A stretch of DNA of 64,000 nucleotides from Montifringilla adamsi (GCA_017590115.1 JAGGNK010006559.1:3889642-3953641), one strand, 5' to 3'; counted from the stretch's first letter, positions 27,001 through 39,419 are shown. Numbers and translations: made by a program. The notes: generated by a model not told the origin, from the letters alone.

Positions 27001-28083
27001 AGACCACAAACATCAAATGAAGTGTCTTAATACCTTGTTGTAACAACTTCAGATAGAAATGAAGAAAACATAAAAGATGACTGTAAGAGTCATTCAGAGT
27101 TTTACTCTTGGAAATCAATCTCTGTGTTGCCACTGGGACTACTATCCAGTGCTTCTCTTCCCCTTTTGAGGTCTGACATATGGACACACACACACTGACA
27201 TGACTAAAATAAATTTTTATCATAGATTATAAGTCTTCATGAAAGAGCTTCAAAGAGTGGGTGTTCTTTAAAGTAGGCATTCAAAAGCACAGGTATCTAA
27301 AAATTTGTTATTAAAGGAGAGCTATGAGAGGTTTACAAGCTATATTTTCCCAAGGGTGAGCTGATATTTTTTTCCCTTGTTCTCACAATTGAAGATTTCT
27401 TTTCACAGAACCAGATCCTGAAAGATCCTCGTGAGAAATTACTCTTCATTTTACAAGTGCCTCCTCTGCTGTCCCTGCAACATGCCTGGCAGAGCCTTTT
27501 GAGCTTTAAGGTAATATCAGAGTGAATAGTTTTGAATGTAAGTCATGCTTGGCATTTCAGATTTTAACTGTTTATAGTGCTCTTGGCTTTACACAAATGT
27601 GACAGTTCCAATGTTTGCTGTGGCAGTTTTGTCTTAAGAGCTATTCACCATGATTTTATGTTTTGGGTGTTGACAACATAATGTTTCAGGTCTATAAAAC
27701 AGTTTGTTTTGAATATCTGTACTTAATACAGGATAGTTGCTACAGCCACAAGCTCCTCTGCAGCTTCTATCCATTCCCCAGCAAGCCAATGTTCTCCAGG
27801 CCAAACATCAGTACTCATCATAAAAGCTGCTGTAGAAGAAAGGTTATTTCCCTTCATTTCAGTGCTACAATGCTGCTGCAGAAGAAACACTTGCACTGCT
27901 CAGGAGCTGTGAGCAAGTCACAGAGAAATGACACAGGGACGTGTTTGAAAGTCTGTAATGGAAATGTCCCCAGTGAATGGGCTGTTCACAAAGGATCACT
28001 TCAGCTCCTTCCAGAGCATGTATTAAGGACAAGATCTGATGGCAGCTGTCTTCACTGGTAGCAGTTTTCCCTGCCCCCCCCCC
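24016..28083. other. AT-rich intronic DNA with one perfect short hairpin
   Basis: At 24041-24062 an 8-bp perfect inverted repeat (CTGGTGCC / GGCACCAG, six-base loop) stands just beyond the CR1 relic. The remainder is AT-rich with no recognised repeat or exon. Frames up to 132 codons (27663-28061 plus) lack any family feature. Confidence 0.5.
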
Positions 28084-28151
28084 NNNNNNNNNNNNNNNNN
28101 NNNNNNNNNNNNNNNNNNNNNNNNNNNNNNNNNNNNNNNNNNCCCCCCCCC
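28074..28151. other. Assembly gap (59 N) inside a poly-C tract
   Basis: Ten C precede and nine C follow a run of 59 N (28084-28142), and a CT-rich tract comes next. The true sequence is probably a C-rich, minus-strand G-rich, simple repeat that could not be read through. The real length is unknown, so distances across this point are uncertain. Confidence 0.95.
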
Positions 28152-28796
28152 TTTCTCTCTCTTTCTTATTTTTTTTATAAATTTAACTCCATAGTCAGAG
28201 CACAGGTCCAGAAAACAGCTGTATTAGCAGAGTTGGAGGGAGAAAGAAACTGAAACAGGACCAGGGATACTGTATGACAATATAATTTCTGAAGACAGCA
28301 TCCTACCACTGAAGTCTAACTTAAGGTGTGCAGAGAACATCTGACTTTACACTGACTATGAAATTTTTGCCAGGGAGTTTTATTTTCCTAATCTAATGAA
28401 GTTGGTTTCATAAAAACTTTTATTTAATATTGTAAGAAGTATGAAATTTATACTGATATATATTGATTTTTACCTTCAAAATGAGAAGCAATGAATTACT
28501 TTACAACCAAGGAATCATAGCTGGCTTTACAGAGATACTGATACTGTAACAGATTTGTAAAATCAAAACTACTTGAACATCTGGTCTGCATAGAGGTTTC
28601 TGAGGATTTTGTCTATCTACATCATCAAATACCTAAATACAATTCTCCTCCTCTACATTCACATTGGTGGTAGTTGAGGCAAGAGTGTGATCCCAGTTCT
28701 GTCAGAGTTCTTTTTTACCTATCAGAAGAAAAAGGTTTACTGCCTGGATAATTCACGTATGGTTCTGTTTCAATTAATCAACAATTAAACACCCAC
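28152..28796. other. AT-rich intron between the gap and the candidate exon
   Basis: Pyrimidine-rich at its left edge, then ordinary AT-rich sequence. On the minus strand it follows the donor of the 28.8 kb candidate exon; the open frame closes within about 25 bases of that donor. Nothing else recognised. Confidence 0.5.
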
Positions 28797-28937
28797 CTCT
28801 AATAACGCCCAGATCTTTTAAAAGATCTTGACAATGCAAGTCATCCACCCGGATGTATGAAGCGTCTTCTATGTTCGCCAGTGTAAGAATGCCAAGATCC
28901 TCTTTTTGTGCTGGTGAGCTCTGTAAAGCTGACACAC
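28797..28937 (-). CDS. Candidate unrecognised coding exon in the long DLGAP1 intron
   Basis: I do not recognise this protein segment. On the minus strand a branch-point-like CTAAT (about 28965) and pyrimidine-rich ATTCTTTTCTTAG precede position 28937, and AGAG|GTGGGT follows at 28797. Between them are 141 nt with only one frame open: two bases, then 46 codons starting VSALQSSPAQKEDLG, continuing through an IEDASYIRVDDLH segment and ending DLLKDLGVIR, then one base. The other two frames each hit a stop. The segment is acidic, has no low-complexity run, and keeps four CpGs in CpG-poor surroundings. Phase is 1-1, so it can be inserted in frame after the 241-nt DLGAP1 exon, whose end is phase 1, and would add 47 residues. 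It could be a DLGAP1 cassette or alternative exon, an exon of an unannotated nested minus-strand gene, or a chance frame. I see no CR1 similarity. The downstream frame stops soon after the donor, in TAA, consistent with a real exon edge. Confidence 0.45.
28811..28828. repeat. 18-bp perfect palindrome
   Basis: AGATCTTTTAAAAGATCT reads the same on both strands. It lies inside the candidate exon, where it forms part of the LLKDL codons. A near copy, AGATCTTTTAAAAGGTCT, is at about 32151-32168. Confidence 0.85.
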
Positions 28938-31900
28938 CTAAGAAAAGAATAGGCTCATCTCCATTAGATCTTACACACCTGCAATAAAACTGTTAGGAAA
29001 AATAGTTTTGTTGCAGAATCCTTCACCTTGGCAGCATTGTGAAAGCCAGGGGTATACAATTTAACATTGGGCTCAGCCGGGATTTACTTTGATATTCATC
29101 AGTGAAAGGGTGATTTTTTTACAGAATACCCTTTTGAGAATAGAAAATAGAGCTTTGAAGTCTTCTGCTGAAAAGACAGGTGAGCTGATCTTTGCTTCAT
29201 ATTCCACAGGTGACACTCAGTGTAATGGTTGTGGAAAGTTAAGCACCGTTTCAACAACAGAAACTAAAAGCAGTCAGAGCAGAAGCATTCATTACATGCA
29301 CGGAAAAAGCAGACAGTGACTCTCCACTTTAGTCCTTTGTCTTGGAAGTTCAGCAGTGAATTGGAGAAGCTTTCCACCTGCCTCAGCATTGTGTGAAGTG
29401 TAATGGAATTGGGTCAGTTTGTTCACTGAAATGTTCCTCTAAAAGATACTGGCATAGATTCACCTTGGGGCTGACTGTGTTTTCTTTCTATCAGTTACTG
29501 CAAATTGAGCAGTTGCAAGAGCCTCTCTATGGACAGCCCAGGGGATGCACTTTTCCTGCTTATGGCCAGCTGAAACTTCATGAGCAGAAGGCAGCCAGAC
29601 TTTCAGCAGGCATAAAATGCAGGCATAGCTGCTGAAAGGGCAGCCCATTTCCAGTACGTAGATAACCCACTCACTTCTTTCCTGTCTGTGTATCCAGATT
29701 TGCTTCCATGGAAGTCTAGGGCAGTTGGGGAGATGGGTGCAGCCTGGTCATTTTCCACATGCAGGACTCTGAGGAACCAGGTCCCTGAGGGTATGTGGAC
29801 TTTACCAGTCAAGACACAGGCACTCTGACCGAGTATCAGCCTGTGTGGATGGACCAGGAGAAAAGATTCCTTTAATAAACAAGTGAAAAAGGTTACTTCT
29901 TATTGCCTGCTCCTCTGGCTCTTGACACTGAACTGCAAGGCTCTAGTATTGAGAAGAGATGTAAAAAATTTACTGGAGGGTGAGTGGGTGTTACACAGCA
30001 ACTGCTTGGTACAAAGAAGCAGTACATTGGAGTCAGCACTGAAAACTGGTGAAGAACACCAACTCTTTCAAACATGATTAGAATTAATGCTTTCACCATT
30101 TACATTTTGTGGAGTCATGTCACCTGAACATTTTTCGTTGGGTAGAAGCCTCACACTATTTAAAACTCTGTGTCCTGAGGCACTCCTTTCTCCAGTAGAG
30201 CAATAACTCCCTCTGGTGTTTGCCTGCTATTGTTACTGTCTCCGCCACAGCCCTGGAAAAACCCTGCCAGCGGCAGGAAACCCTGTCAGATGATGCATGA
30301 ACTATAAACATTCTTTTCTTAACCGATGCCATTTTACAGTTTGGGCAGAAAGGCCATTGCTTCCACCCGGCCGGCCCCAGGGGCACTCAGGTCCGGGAAC
30401 ATCATACATCGGGAAAAGTGGAATGCCGAACTCCGCTGCTGCCGAGGGCTCATGCTGCAAAGACTCATTTACATGCTCCCTGCATTTATTTAATTACATG
30501 AACAGTAGGCTTATTGCAATGTATCTGGATGTTTTATTTGATGAATGCTGGAACTTACCAATCCAGTCCCGAGAGGGTTGGGATACACATAGGGGTATGT
30601 CAAATGGCTGGATGATAGTTCAGAGTTAATGAATTGCTGTGCTCAGCTCTTGGGACAGACAATGCGGAACTGTCATTCAGCTGTAAACATATTTACAGGA
30701 ATGCTGTCACAGCTTTGAGGCTCAAATCTGACCTACAAGTAAGTTGCAAGCTACATCTGCAGGCAGAGGAAGAAAAATGAGATGCAAGAGAATTAAGCTC
30801 CTGCCCTTTGGGCTAGACCGTATCGATCTATTGGCATAATAATTCTGATTGTAAATTTTCTTATTGAAAATTTATGAGAAAATCAAAACTTTTAGTTTTA
30901 ATATATATAATGCAGAATAATTTTCTGAATAAAGTACACACTCAAAACTTTTTTTTTAAGATTTCAGCTGCAATCAGATGATGGAAACAAATCTCAAGAC
31001 AAGATGAAAGACACTAAATGTTTGAGTTATGCATTTTGCCAAAGAGAAGAGGCTATTTGATGGGATGTTTAATAGAAATTTCTTCCTGTGATCATTCAAC
31101 TGGATGCTCACTCCAAACAGCCCAGAGGCTTTTTATATTTGACCTAAATGTCTGGATTTTTTCTCTTTTCTTCAGCATATCACAGAACAGAAATCTGTAA
31201 GCTGATTATTGTTGCTTAATTCTCTTCTGAATGCAAACATCTCTGCGTATTTCAGACACTGCTGTAAAGAGCTGAAATCAGAAAAGCTAAAAGAGCTTGA
31301 GAGCTCAATCTAAATCCCAACTGTCTCGCTCTCTGGCCAATGCCTTGTATTATACAAAGTGTGTAACCATCCTACACCTTTGATGTAAAACAACTCTCTT
31401 TTAATGTGCTGTAATCTCTTATTCCCTTTGTCTCTCAGATAATAATCCTCTTGCTCATGGTAATCCTTAAAATCACATATGCTCTTTAAAGCTTTTCTTT
31501 TGGAAAGTGTTCACACCCATTTTTCTGGGTACTGGCAACTAAATATTACAGACAACCTGATTCTTCTGACTTTGACCAAGACAATTGGAATTTTTTGTAT
31601 TCCACATTTACTGCTTGGCTGGAACTGGGTCAACAAAATGAGCAAACAGTTTCTAGTTGTCCAACAGAACCACAGCGTGCGGACTGTTTGTTTGGCCAAG
31701 GCAGAGGCACAAGATGTTTGGCAGAGTTAACAGGAAACAAGTAAAATGACATTTTAATTTGGGTTATAAAACAGAAAATGAAGTTTAGTTCTCTAGAATG
31801 ATTGAAGAACATGTTCTCCTGGACTGTTGAAACAAGCTAGTAAAAGAAAAATTCTCACCTCCTCAGCAGCAATAATCAAATCCCCTGGCACTGGCTCGTG

Positions 31901-34900
31901 GACGCTTACAAACATGCTACTGGCTACTCAAAGTTTCATTTCAATTTAGGTATTGCCGCCTTAAATCAGAGGTAGAGGTTGAGACTAGAATTACTTAATC
32001 AGATCAGCATGTTGATTGAAGTGATCTAATAATGACAAAAGGTGGTGATTAGAATGGAAGTCTCATCAGGTCAGATGTAATATCCTAAATGACATAAACT
32101 GCATTAATTGCAGGACATGATGAATATGAGCCTAAGAGTTCAAAAAGAGAGATCTTTTAAAAGGTCTTAGAAAATCTTTTTTATTTGTTGATAAATGTGC
32201 ACATTGCCATAAGGAATTTGTAGCAAGCTAGGAGGAGTGCTGGGGCACAGCTTCCAATGATACAACAGCACAACCTGCTGATTAGACCACCTCATCTTGT
32301 CTGTCCAAACCCAGCCAGTTTGCCTCACTCACTCCCCGAATGACCAAGTACAGAAATTTCTCCACATTTGCTTTTTACAGAGAGCAGGGTCTGCTGTCCT
32401 GTCAGCAGGACAGATCCTGGATCTACTCCTGATGTCTAGGAGCGTTTTACTTTTTTGCCCTTATTGGAAGGTGCTTCCCCCCATCCTTGGGCATCCATCC
32501 ATAACCCCTCTGTGTTGGTTTGTCCTACACAGACATGTTATCCCCCCTCTCCTGAGCCATCAGAGCAGGCAGAGGGAGGGATCAGTCCTGGGCTCTGGGT
32601 CAGCTGCTGACTCACAGCAGCTGCCCCGGGGATGATGGATACACAGACTCCAGCTGAACAGCACAGCTCTCTGCCGTCACTAACTGGAGTTAGGGTTTCA
32701 CTGTGCTTGTTATCTGATCTTGTCACTACAAGAGGCTTAAAGTTGCTCCTGAAGTTCTGTGAGACTCTCATTCTAGGACAAAACCAAGGTAATTTTGCAC
32801 TTCCTTCCTACAGATTATAACCTACACCTCACGAGTCACAAGCCAGAACACAAACTTCCCATTTTCGAGACTCTGAAGAAAGGGATCTTGATGGTTTCTC
32901 ACCTAAGGAGCTTTGAACTTTTGATGTTCAGTGATGCTTCACAGACCTGCAGGTCCCCCTTTGCAGTGAACTATGGTAGCTCAAAGAACGCCACCCAGGC
33001 TTAACAAGAACAATAAATAGTACCAATAAACACTCCAAGCTGAAGTGGGCTGCATGTGGGAATCAGGCAGTACTATTTCTAAAAGAAAGGCAGGAAATTA
33101 GGCTCTCTTATGCCATTTCAAATGTTTACAGTAAATCAGCAAAATTAATGGTTGTAGCAGATAGAAACTCTGCTCTGACTGAGAAATTCACTGTACTCCA
33201 AGCAAACTAACCAATATTAATTTCCTTACAGCTGTTTTCGCCATTTATTTCCTTGATTTCCCAAAACGATGTCAGCTGAATTTTCTCATGAGTGCAAACA
33301 TTTGTGTTGCAAAAAATAAGAAACTCAAGAATTTAATCCATTTTTAGGAAATGGAGTTAACTTATTAACTATAAGTGCTAATCTTCCCATCTCACATGAA
33401 ATCCAGAAACTTCAGATAGATATAAAACACTTGGGTAACTTGACTCTTTGCACAAAGATTTAGATTCTAAACAATGATGGCAAACACTTGTCAAAAGGAA
33501 CCAGGTTCAATTTGGTGAGCAGAAAAAATAACACCAAGGTTACAAACAAGATCCCTAGGAAGATGCTGAACAAAATTTTCCATGCAGATGTACTGATGCA
33601 TATTAAGAAAGGAACCTCATTTCTTCCATTTCTCTCTCTAAGGAGGATCAAAAGTCCAGCTATCACAGGGAGCATCCTTGCTTTTTTTAGTCCTCATCGA
33701 GGTGACGACAAACAACTCTAGTCTGCCAAACCTTAATAAAGTAACCACTTTCCCAACCTTTGTTAGCAGTGTATCGATTAGACAAGCATAACTATTGAAT
33801 TTCGAAATATGTTTCTTTATTTGGTTTCTGAACTTTCAAAATCCATGACTTCACTCCTAAATCACTTTTAGTGTTGATTGAAAAACAATTTATTGAGGTA
33901 ACTATGTATTAAAAAAAATTTAAAATCTTAATTGAAATGAGGTTGAATGAACAGAAATTAAAATAGAGGCAAATTTAAAATCATGGCATATACGCTAATA
34001 CTATGAGAAGAAGAAAACTTTAGTATTCAGATGGAAAGCTTACTGTTATCAGCACTCACAAGACTAGAATCAGAAGGTCTAGAGCAAAATTCAAGGTCCA
34101 ATTCCCTTTTCATTTTAGTTTTTTTCATCACTGATACAGGGCCAATAATCCTTACTTTTCTCATTTGTGAATTGTTGCAAGGATGAAAAATACAATGTCA
34201 ATGTTGAGTACTATCATAATTAGTTTTATAAGTGGGAATGGAATCATGAAGATCGATTATAAAAGTAAAGAAATTGGGTATTTGAAACCATAAATGCACA
34301 ACACTGAACACATCAGGAAATAGTCTGGTGAGGAAGAGAAATGAATCATTTTTTTTCCTTGTAATGAAGCAAAATTTCACAAATCACCATATGATTTTTT
34401 TCCCCACATATTTCCAACTAAGGAGATCCATTCTGAAAATGCTTATGGAACAATTTTTGAAAATTAATACTATCATAAGTGCAAGTATCTTTTGATGCAT
34501 GTATGGGTAGAGTCTGAGATTTTCACTTTACAGAAGAGTGGCTGCATTGACAAGGAATAGGATTATGTAACTAGTAAAATTTTGTAGTTAAATGAATTCT
34601 GAAGCAGCTAGTGATACATGAAAAAGGAAAGTACAAAGTCCTTTTTAATTATCTCTGTGTATTAAAAAAAATTAACTCTTCTCACCTGGAGAATTCACAG
34701 AGGACACAAATAGCATAATAGTAGAACTAACCACAGAAGAAAAAAAACTCCTTAAAATATTAAAATTAATGTCAAAAGTCATCAGTTTAAGATAACACAT
34801 GACAAGCATAATTGGCTTATTATTTGTCCAGGCAGTCAGTAGAACAAGATTGATGACAAACCTTACAAGTTACAGCAATTTATCAGTTTCTTATAAAATA

Positions 34901-35539
34901 GTTTAGTCATATTGCTCTACAGAAGTGTATGTCTATATATCAGGCAAAGGTCTGACTTTGTTTTTTGAATCATAGACATCAGTTGTTTACCTCTTCTCTG
35001 CAGTGGATTTTTAGGATTCACTCCCCTGACAAACATGGGAGTGAAATGCTTTGGAAACTCTTTAACTTTTTCACTCCTAATCTCAGCAAAACTTCACAGC
35101 AGCAAGCACCTGCTTATCGTTCAAAACAAAGTTACTTAGTGGTCTTTGGCAAGTTTCCTTTCAGTCAAAATTAATCCTACTTTTTCATCTATGGCTGGAA
35201 CACAGAATCACATTCCAACTCAACTCATGTTCTAGGTATTTCTAAATCAATATGGAGGCTTAAACTCCCATGTGATTTTTATGTTTAGGTTGCCGAAACA
35301 GGCACTGATGTAGTTATTCTTTCAAAAATAAACTCAAGGTCATCCTAAATTTTGTTCTTAAAAAAAAATTTAGAAGCAATGAAGTGAATCTGGAATACAG
35401 CATGGGTAACCTGTAGCAAAGTGTATGAACTGCATATACACCTGCGTGGTGCTACCCCTTTCTGTCCTGATTAAAATGTAGAAGAATGCTAAAGTGAACC
35501 AACTGGACATCAAAAGTAGAACACGATGATACCACAAGT
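28938..35539. other. Intronic DNA with a CpG-rich patch at 30.2-30.6 kb
   Basis: Mostly AT-rich and repeat-free. The CpG-retaining segment at 30.23-30.56 kb is listed separately. A GC-richer stretch at 32.45-32.65 kb contains GTGTTGGTTTG, a phrase seen at the start of some passerine LTRs, but no second LTR or end signal supports that reading. Confidence 0.5.
30230..30560. promoter_or_regulatory. Candidate conserved regulatory element (CpG-retaining)
   Basis: About ten CpGs lie within 220 bases (CTCCGCC, CAGCGGCAGG, ACCCGGCCGGCCCC, GTCCGGG, CTGCCGAGGG), followed by an AT-rich block with TTTAATTA (homeodomain-like) and TTATTGCAAT (a perfect C/EBP-type word, 30511-30520). Overlapping frames on both strands have no family features. 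A distal enhancer or a cryptic promoter would fit; the call rests on composition and motif words only. Confidence 0.35.
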
Positions 35540-35845
35540 GCTTGTGTACCAGCCATGACTGCTCACAAAAGATGAAAAGTGGCTTGGTGAGCACTTCCAC
35601 CAGCTCCCTCAGTAGCCTTGGGTGATCCCAGCTAGCTCCATGGACCTGTGTGTGTCTAAGTGGTGCAGGAGGTCACTGACCATTTCCCCTTGGATTATGG
35701 GGGTTCTGCTCCCTGTTCCAGTCATCCAGCTCAGGGGCTGGATACCTGGAGAATAACTGATCTTACAAAGACCGAGAATAAGAAGGTATTAGGTAGCTTG
35801 GTCTTTTTCTCATCCATGAGGATGTTTTCCTTTCCATTTCAAACC
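35540..35845 (-). pseudogene. CR1 LINE ORF2 relic: start of the reverse transcriptase region, antisense
   Basis: On the minus strand the segment corresponds to the CR1 stretch between endonuclease and RT. A decayed version of the EVLNAFF region comes first, then LLHHLDTHRSM (the usual LDxHKSMGPDG), DHPRLLRELVEVLTKPLF and FCEQSW. The plus strand shows its complement: GCACTTCCACCAGCTCCCTC, CTAAGTGGTGCAGGAGGTCA and CCTTGGATTATGGGGG. Stops and frameshifts interrupt it. Decayed RT may continue left to about 35400. Orientation and order exclude its being part of the same copy as the 23.4-24.0 kb relic. Confidence 0.85.
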
Positions 35846-37787
35846 TTCAGTTAAGATACACAGGTCTATCACTATGTCAAATCCTAAGCTTTTAACACCA
35901 ACCACATGATTAGTGTTGTCAGATCTGTCCAAATTCAACAACTTCAGCAGATATTAAATGCAGTAACACCGACTCTGTTGTCACAGCTGGTTGGCTCTAG
36001 CGGGACTTGCCGCAGGACCCTGCCCCTCTGTGAGGGTTCCAAGCCTCCCTGTCTCCTGCTCCCAGAAGTCCCTTGGGGTGACCTTCTGGGCTTTTCATCT
36101 TCTCTAAAACACCCTGGGAGAGCTTGAGCACAGGGCAAGCTTTCTTGGTGATGGAGCAGCAGTGAAGTGATTTAACAGGTGGCTGGTGGCTTGGCTTTCT
36201 GTTTAATTGACCATCCTAATGCTGTTGAGATCAAATTATATTGTTTACAGTGTGTTATGAAACACTACTTTGGACAGGCTATTTTTCATTATTACTGAAA
36301 TCAAGTAACTGAATGCAAAGGACAGCTGGGCAAGAAACATATTTTGTAGACAACACGGTATTGTATTACGCTATACTATCAAAAGGCAGTCAGTGAATGT
36401 CAGGGTGTGTAAGTTTTCACTGGCTGAAGTCTTCTGAAACCACATCTTTCCTGAATGAAGGCATATTATGAGAAAAACAAAACCAAAAAATTGAATTTCA
36501 GTTTTCAAAGAATTTCTTGTACAGTTGCTACATACTCAACTCTCTGTGGATCCATTTGAAATAATAAACCCAAATATATATATGACTTATGAAAGATTTT
36601 CATGGCAGAAATTGATAATTTCAACTTTGATACATCAGGCCCTTACAGGATTTGAAAGAAGCAGCTGCACAGAATAATTAGGCAGCTGGAGATCAACCTT
36701 CTGCAGCAATATAAAGCTCCAGTTTCTGAGCCTGCAGGGATATGCGATATCAGATTTTAAGCAGTGACGTCTTAACATGCAGAAGAGCTGTCACTGCTGT
36801 TTTCAGTTTCAAGAAGGAAATTATTTCTGGGGGTAGAGCCAAATTTAAAGAGGAAACATTTTGGGAGAGTATTAAAGCTAAAGCTGGGAGCTCTTTGAAA
36901 TGGCAAACATGTTTGAAACAGCAAAGTTTAAGACTTTCTTTTAAACATTACTTATCACTACTTTTACCTTTCCCAAAATATTTGATTTTTAACCTTGTTT
37001 ACACTGTGTTCTAGTGAATTTTTGTGTGATAAGGCTTGCAACTCAATGCAAAAATCCTAACAGTTTATGAGATCAACTTTATTCTGGCCTTTTTCAGTGT
37101 CTGCATTTCTTTTAAAGAATGGCTTTTTTATATTTGAGATTTTATTAGGATGATTGGTTAAATCTGTGGACCATTAAATACTGCACAGAGAGCATAAAAA
37201 GTGCTCTACATGTACCAGCATTGGATACTGGAAAAACTGGGGAACTCCTCTGAGAGCTAGTCAGGTACTATGAGATTTCCAACAGTGCATGGCTACGTTT
37301 GCATCCTCTGCCTATAAAGAAACTCCATATGATGGTGGAAATTACTCACAGTCTCATTATTAACACAAATTGTTATAAAATCCAAACACTGAAAATCCCA
37401 GAGAAAACCACACACACAGAGAGGCATAAGCTACAATTTAAACTAAATTGAAGCTGGGGAGAAATCAGAGGACAGAAGATTAGTTATGAAGTCTATATAA
37501 TATATTTTTCTGTATAATCAATGTAGGCATCTATCTGCACATAATATATGCCCGGTACTCAATCTGTAAAAAAATCCCACAGGCCTTATAAGTCTTAATT
37601 CAACCCAACTGGCTATTTCATGATAAAATGGCTACTAATTCAGTAGAGATTGGGTGCAGGAGGTAATCACCTCCTACAAGCAAAGGAGAGCTCCCTGTGA
37701 CTTCAGTTCTACCTCAGTAATTAACCAAGCACTTAAATAAGCATTTCCAGTCAGAGACCTAAGACACAAGTTCAAAGCAGGCAGACA
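35846..37787. other. AT-rich intronic DNA, nothing recognised
   Basis: No repeat family or exon recognised. A short TATATATA run is present near 36573. The 90-codon frame at 36742-37014 has no family features. Confidence 0.5.
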
Positions 37788-37868
37788 TGCTCCTGCCCAT
37801 AGCAGGGGGTTGGAACTAGCTGATCTTTAAAGGTCCCTTCCAGCCCAATCTGAGATCCTGTGTCACTC
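37788..37868 (+). mobile_element. CR1 LINE 3' terminal fragment, sense
   Basis: Contains GGGGGTTGGAACTAGCTGAT and TTTAAAGGTCCCTTCCAGCC, the standard last 60 bases of CR1, followed by a degenerate terminal repeat (GAGATCCTGTG). It is very short and 5'-truncated. It is the first sense-strand copy in the window. Confidence 0.9.
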
Positions 37869-39419
37869 TGATACAAGGAAATTGCTTGTTTAACACCACA
37901 CAGGAGCTTTGTGTCAAATGCAGGGAACAATCCAGCTCCAGAGGGCAGCTTTCGTCTGCCTTCCTGAGCAATTTTCACTCACAGCTTCTTCATCAAAATG
38001 TTCTCCAGTCTTATTAATTTCTATCCCATCTTGTTGAGTCACTTTGAATTTCCTTTGAATTTCATTTTAAAAGCCAACTACTTCAGGTCAAAGTCTAGTA
38101 AAATTTATCTTTTCAAGTTTAAAAGCTCTTTTGAGTCTTTTTGGGAAACTTACTATAAGGAATAGGATGAAAATCATCTACCTCAAAAGATAACAGACTT
38201 GAGGTTCTCTCCCAGCTGGTCCCAGCTGAATATCCCTGTGATCACGGTGGGTCCTCTTAGAGACCACAGTTTAACACTCTTCCTGCTGTGGCTTGCACCT
38301 AAGTCTTCTTGCCTTGTCAGTCACTACCATCTCAATTTTTAGTCCCAGGCTTACAAAAATGCCATTCTGTCTCCTTGTCTATCTCAAGAGCCAACAAGCA
38401 GTTTATAGGATCCTATAGGGTGACTACTTTGTCTTCCTGATATTTGCTCTTACAGCTCCCCAAGAGAGTTGGCTTAGGCAAACACTTGGCCCTGGAGTTA
38501 AACATCTGTTTTCCAATTTTTTTTTTTTTTAAAACAAAGTACATCACCATGGCCTGGTACTTGAGAGGGTTTTTTCCCTTCAGCAAGTGAGAAAGCTTTC
38601 GTTTTGAGAAGAAAAATATCTTGTTGAACATGTTATGCATTATCTTTCTCTTTTAAAGATGACCATGAAAGACAGCAAGTGCTTACATTCTGCTCTAGTC
38701 TCTTTATTAGGAAGCAATGCTTGCTACAAGCAAGACTTTGAGAAAATCAGGCATCCATACATTGAAGATCTCTGGAAGAAATTACTAGCTCTTTGCTTTA
38801 AGTAATTCCCTTTGTTCCCACATGATCATATATGCATAAGTAAAACCAGCTGTTCTCAGGCCTCACAAAAGTGATCTTTCTCTGTGGGAATTTAAAAGGC
38901 CAGAGAGCTGCAGCACTGCTTAGTAGGGCTTATTGCTGATGCTAATGAAGAACAATTGGGTCAGAGGAGGAAGCAGCCACATCTCATTTTCATCACTGGT
39001 CTGCTGGAAAGCTGTGACCCACATTTGCAGTTACTTCCAAGAAAGTTCTCATTTTATCCATTTCCAGTTTGAGATGATCCTTTGTCAAAAGCATAAGCAG
39101 GTATCCTTCAGGGAAATGCAGATTCATACTGCAACTTTCTGCCTGGGACTAAATTGTTCACTAAATTAGGGGTGGAAATAATTCAAGTTGTTGATGAAAG
39201 GAATGTGGATGGGAAAATCTGTTTAGAAATCTCTCAAGATTAAATAAAGCTGACAAATTAAAAATTCACAAAACTGAGGCACAAAAACAACTTTCAAGAA
39301 AATAAGCATTGTTAGTACCAAATTTGCAAAGCTCTGCACTAGAACAGGTAGAGCACCTGTTGAAGTATTTTAATAGCTTTCCAAATCAAAAACATCGTTT
39401 CACATTCCTTGTTTCCAGG

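Noticed and set aside
27663..28061. 132-codon plus-strand frame next to the assembly gap
   Set aside because: No domain or splice support; wrong strand for the gene.
32510..32640. Possible endogenous-retrovirus LTR start (GTGTTGGTTTG)
   Set aside because: A single short phrase only; nothing downstream confirms an LTR or internal region.
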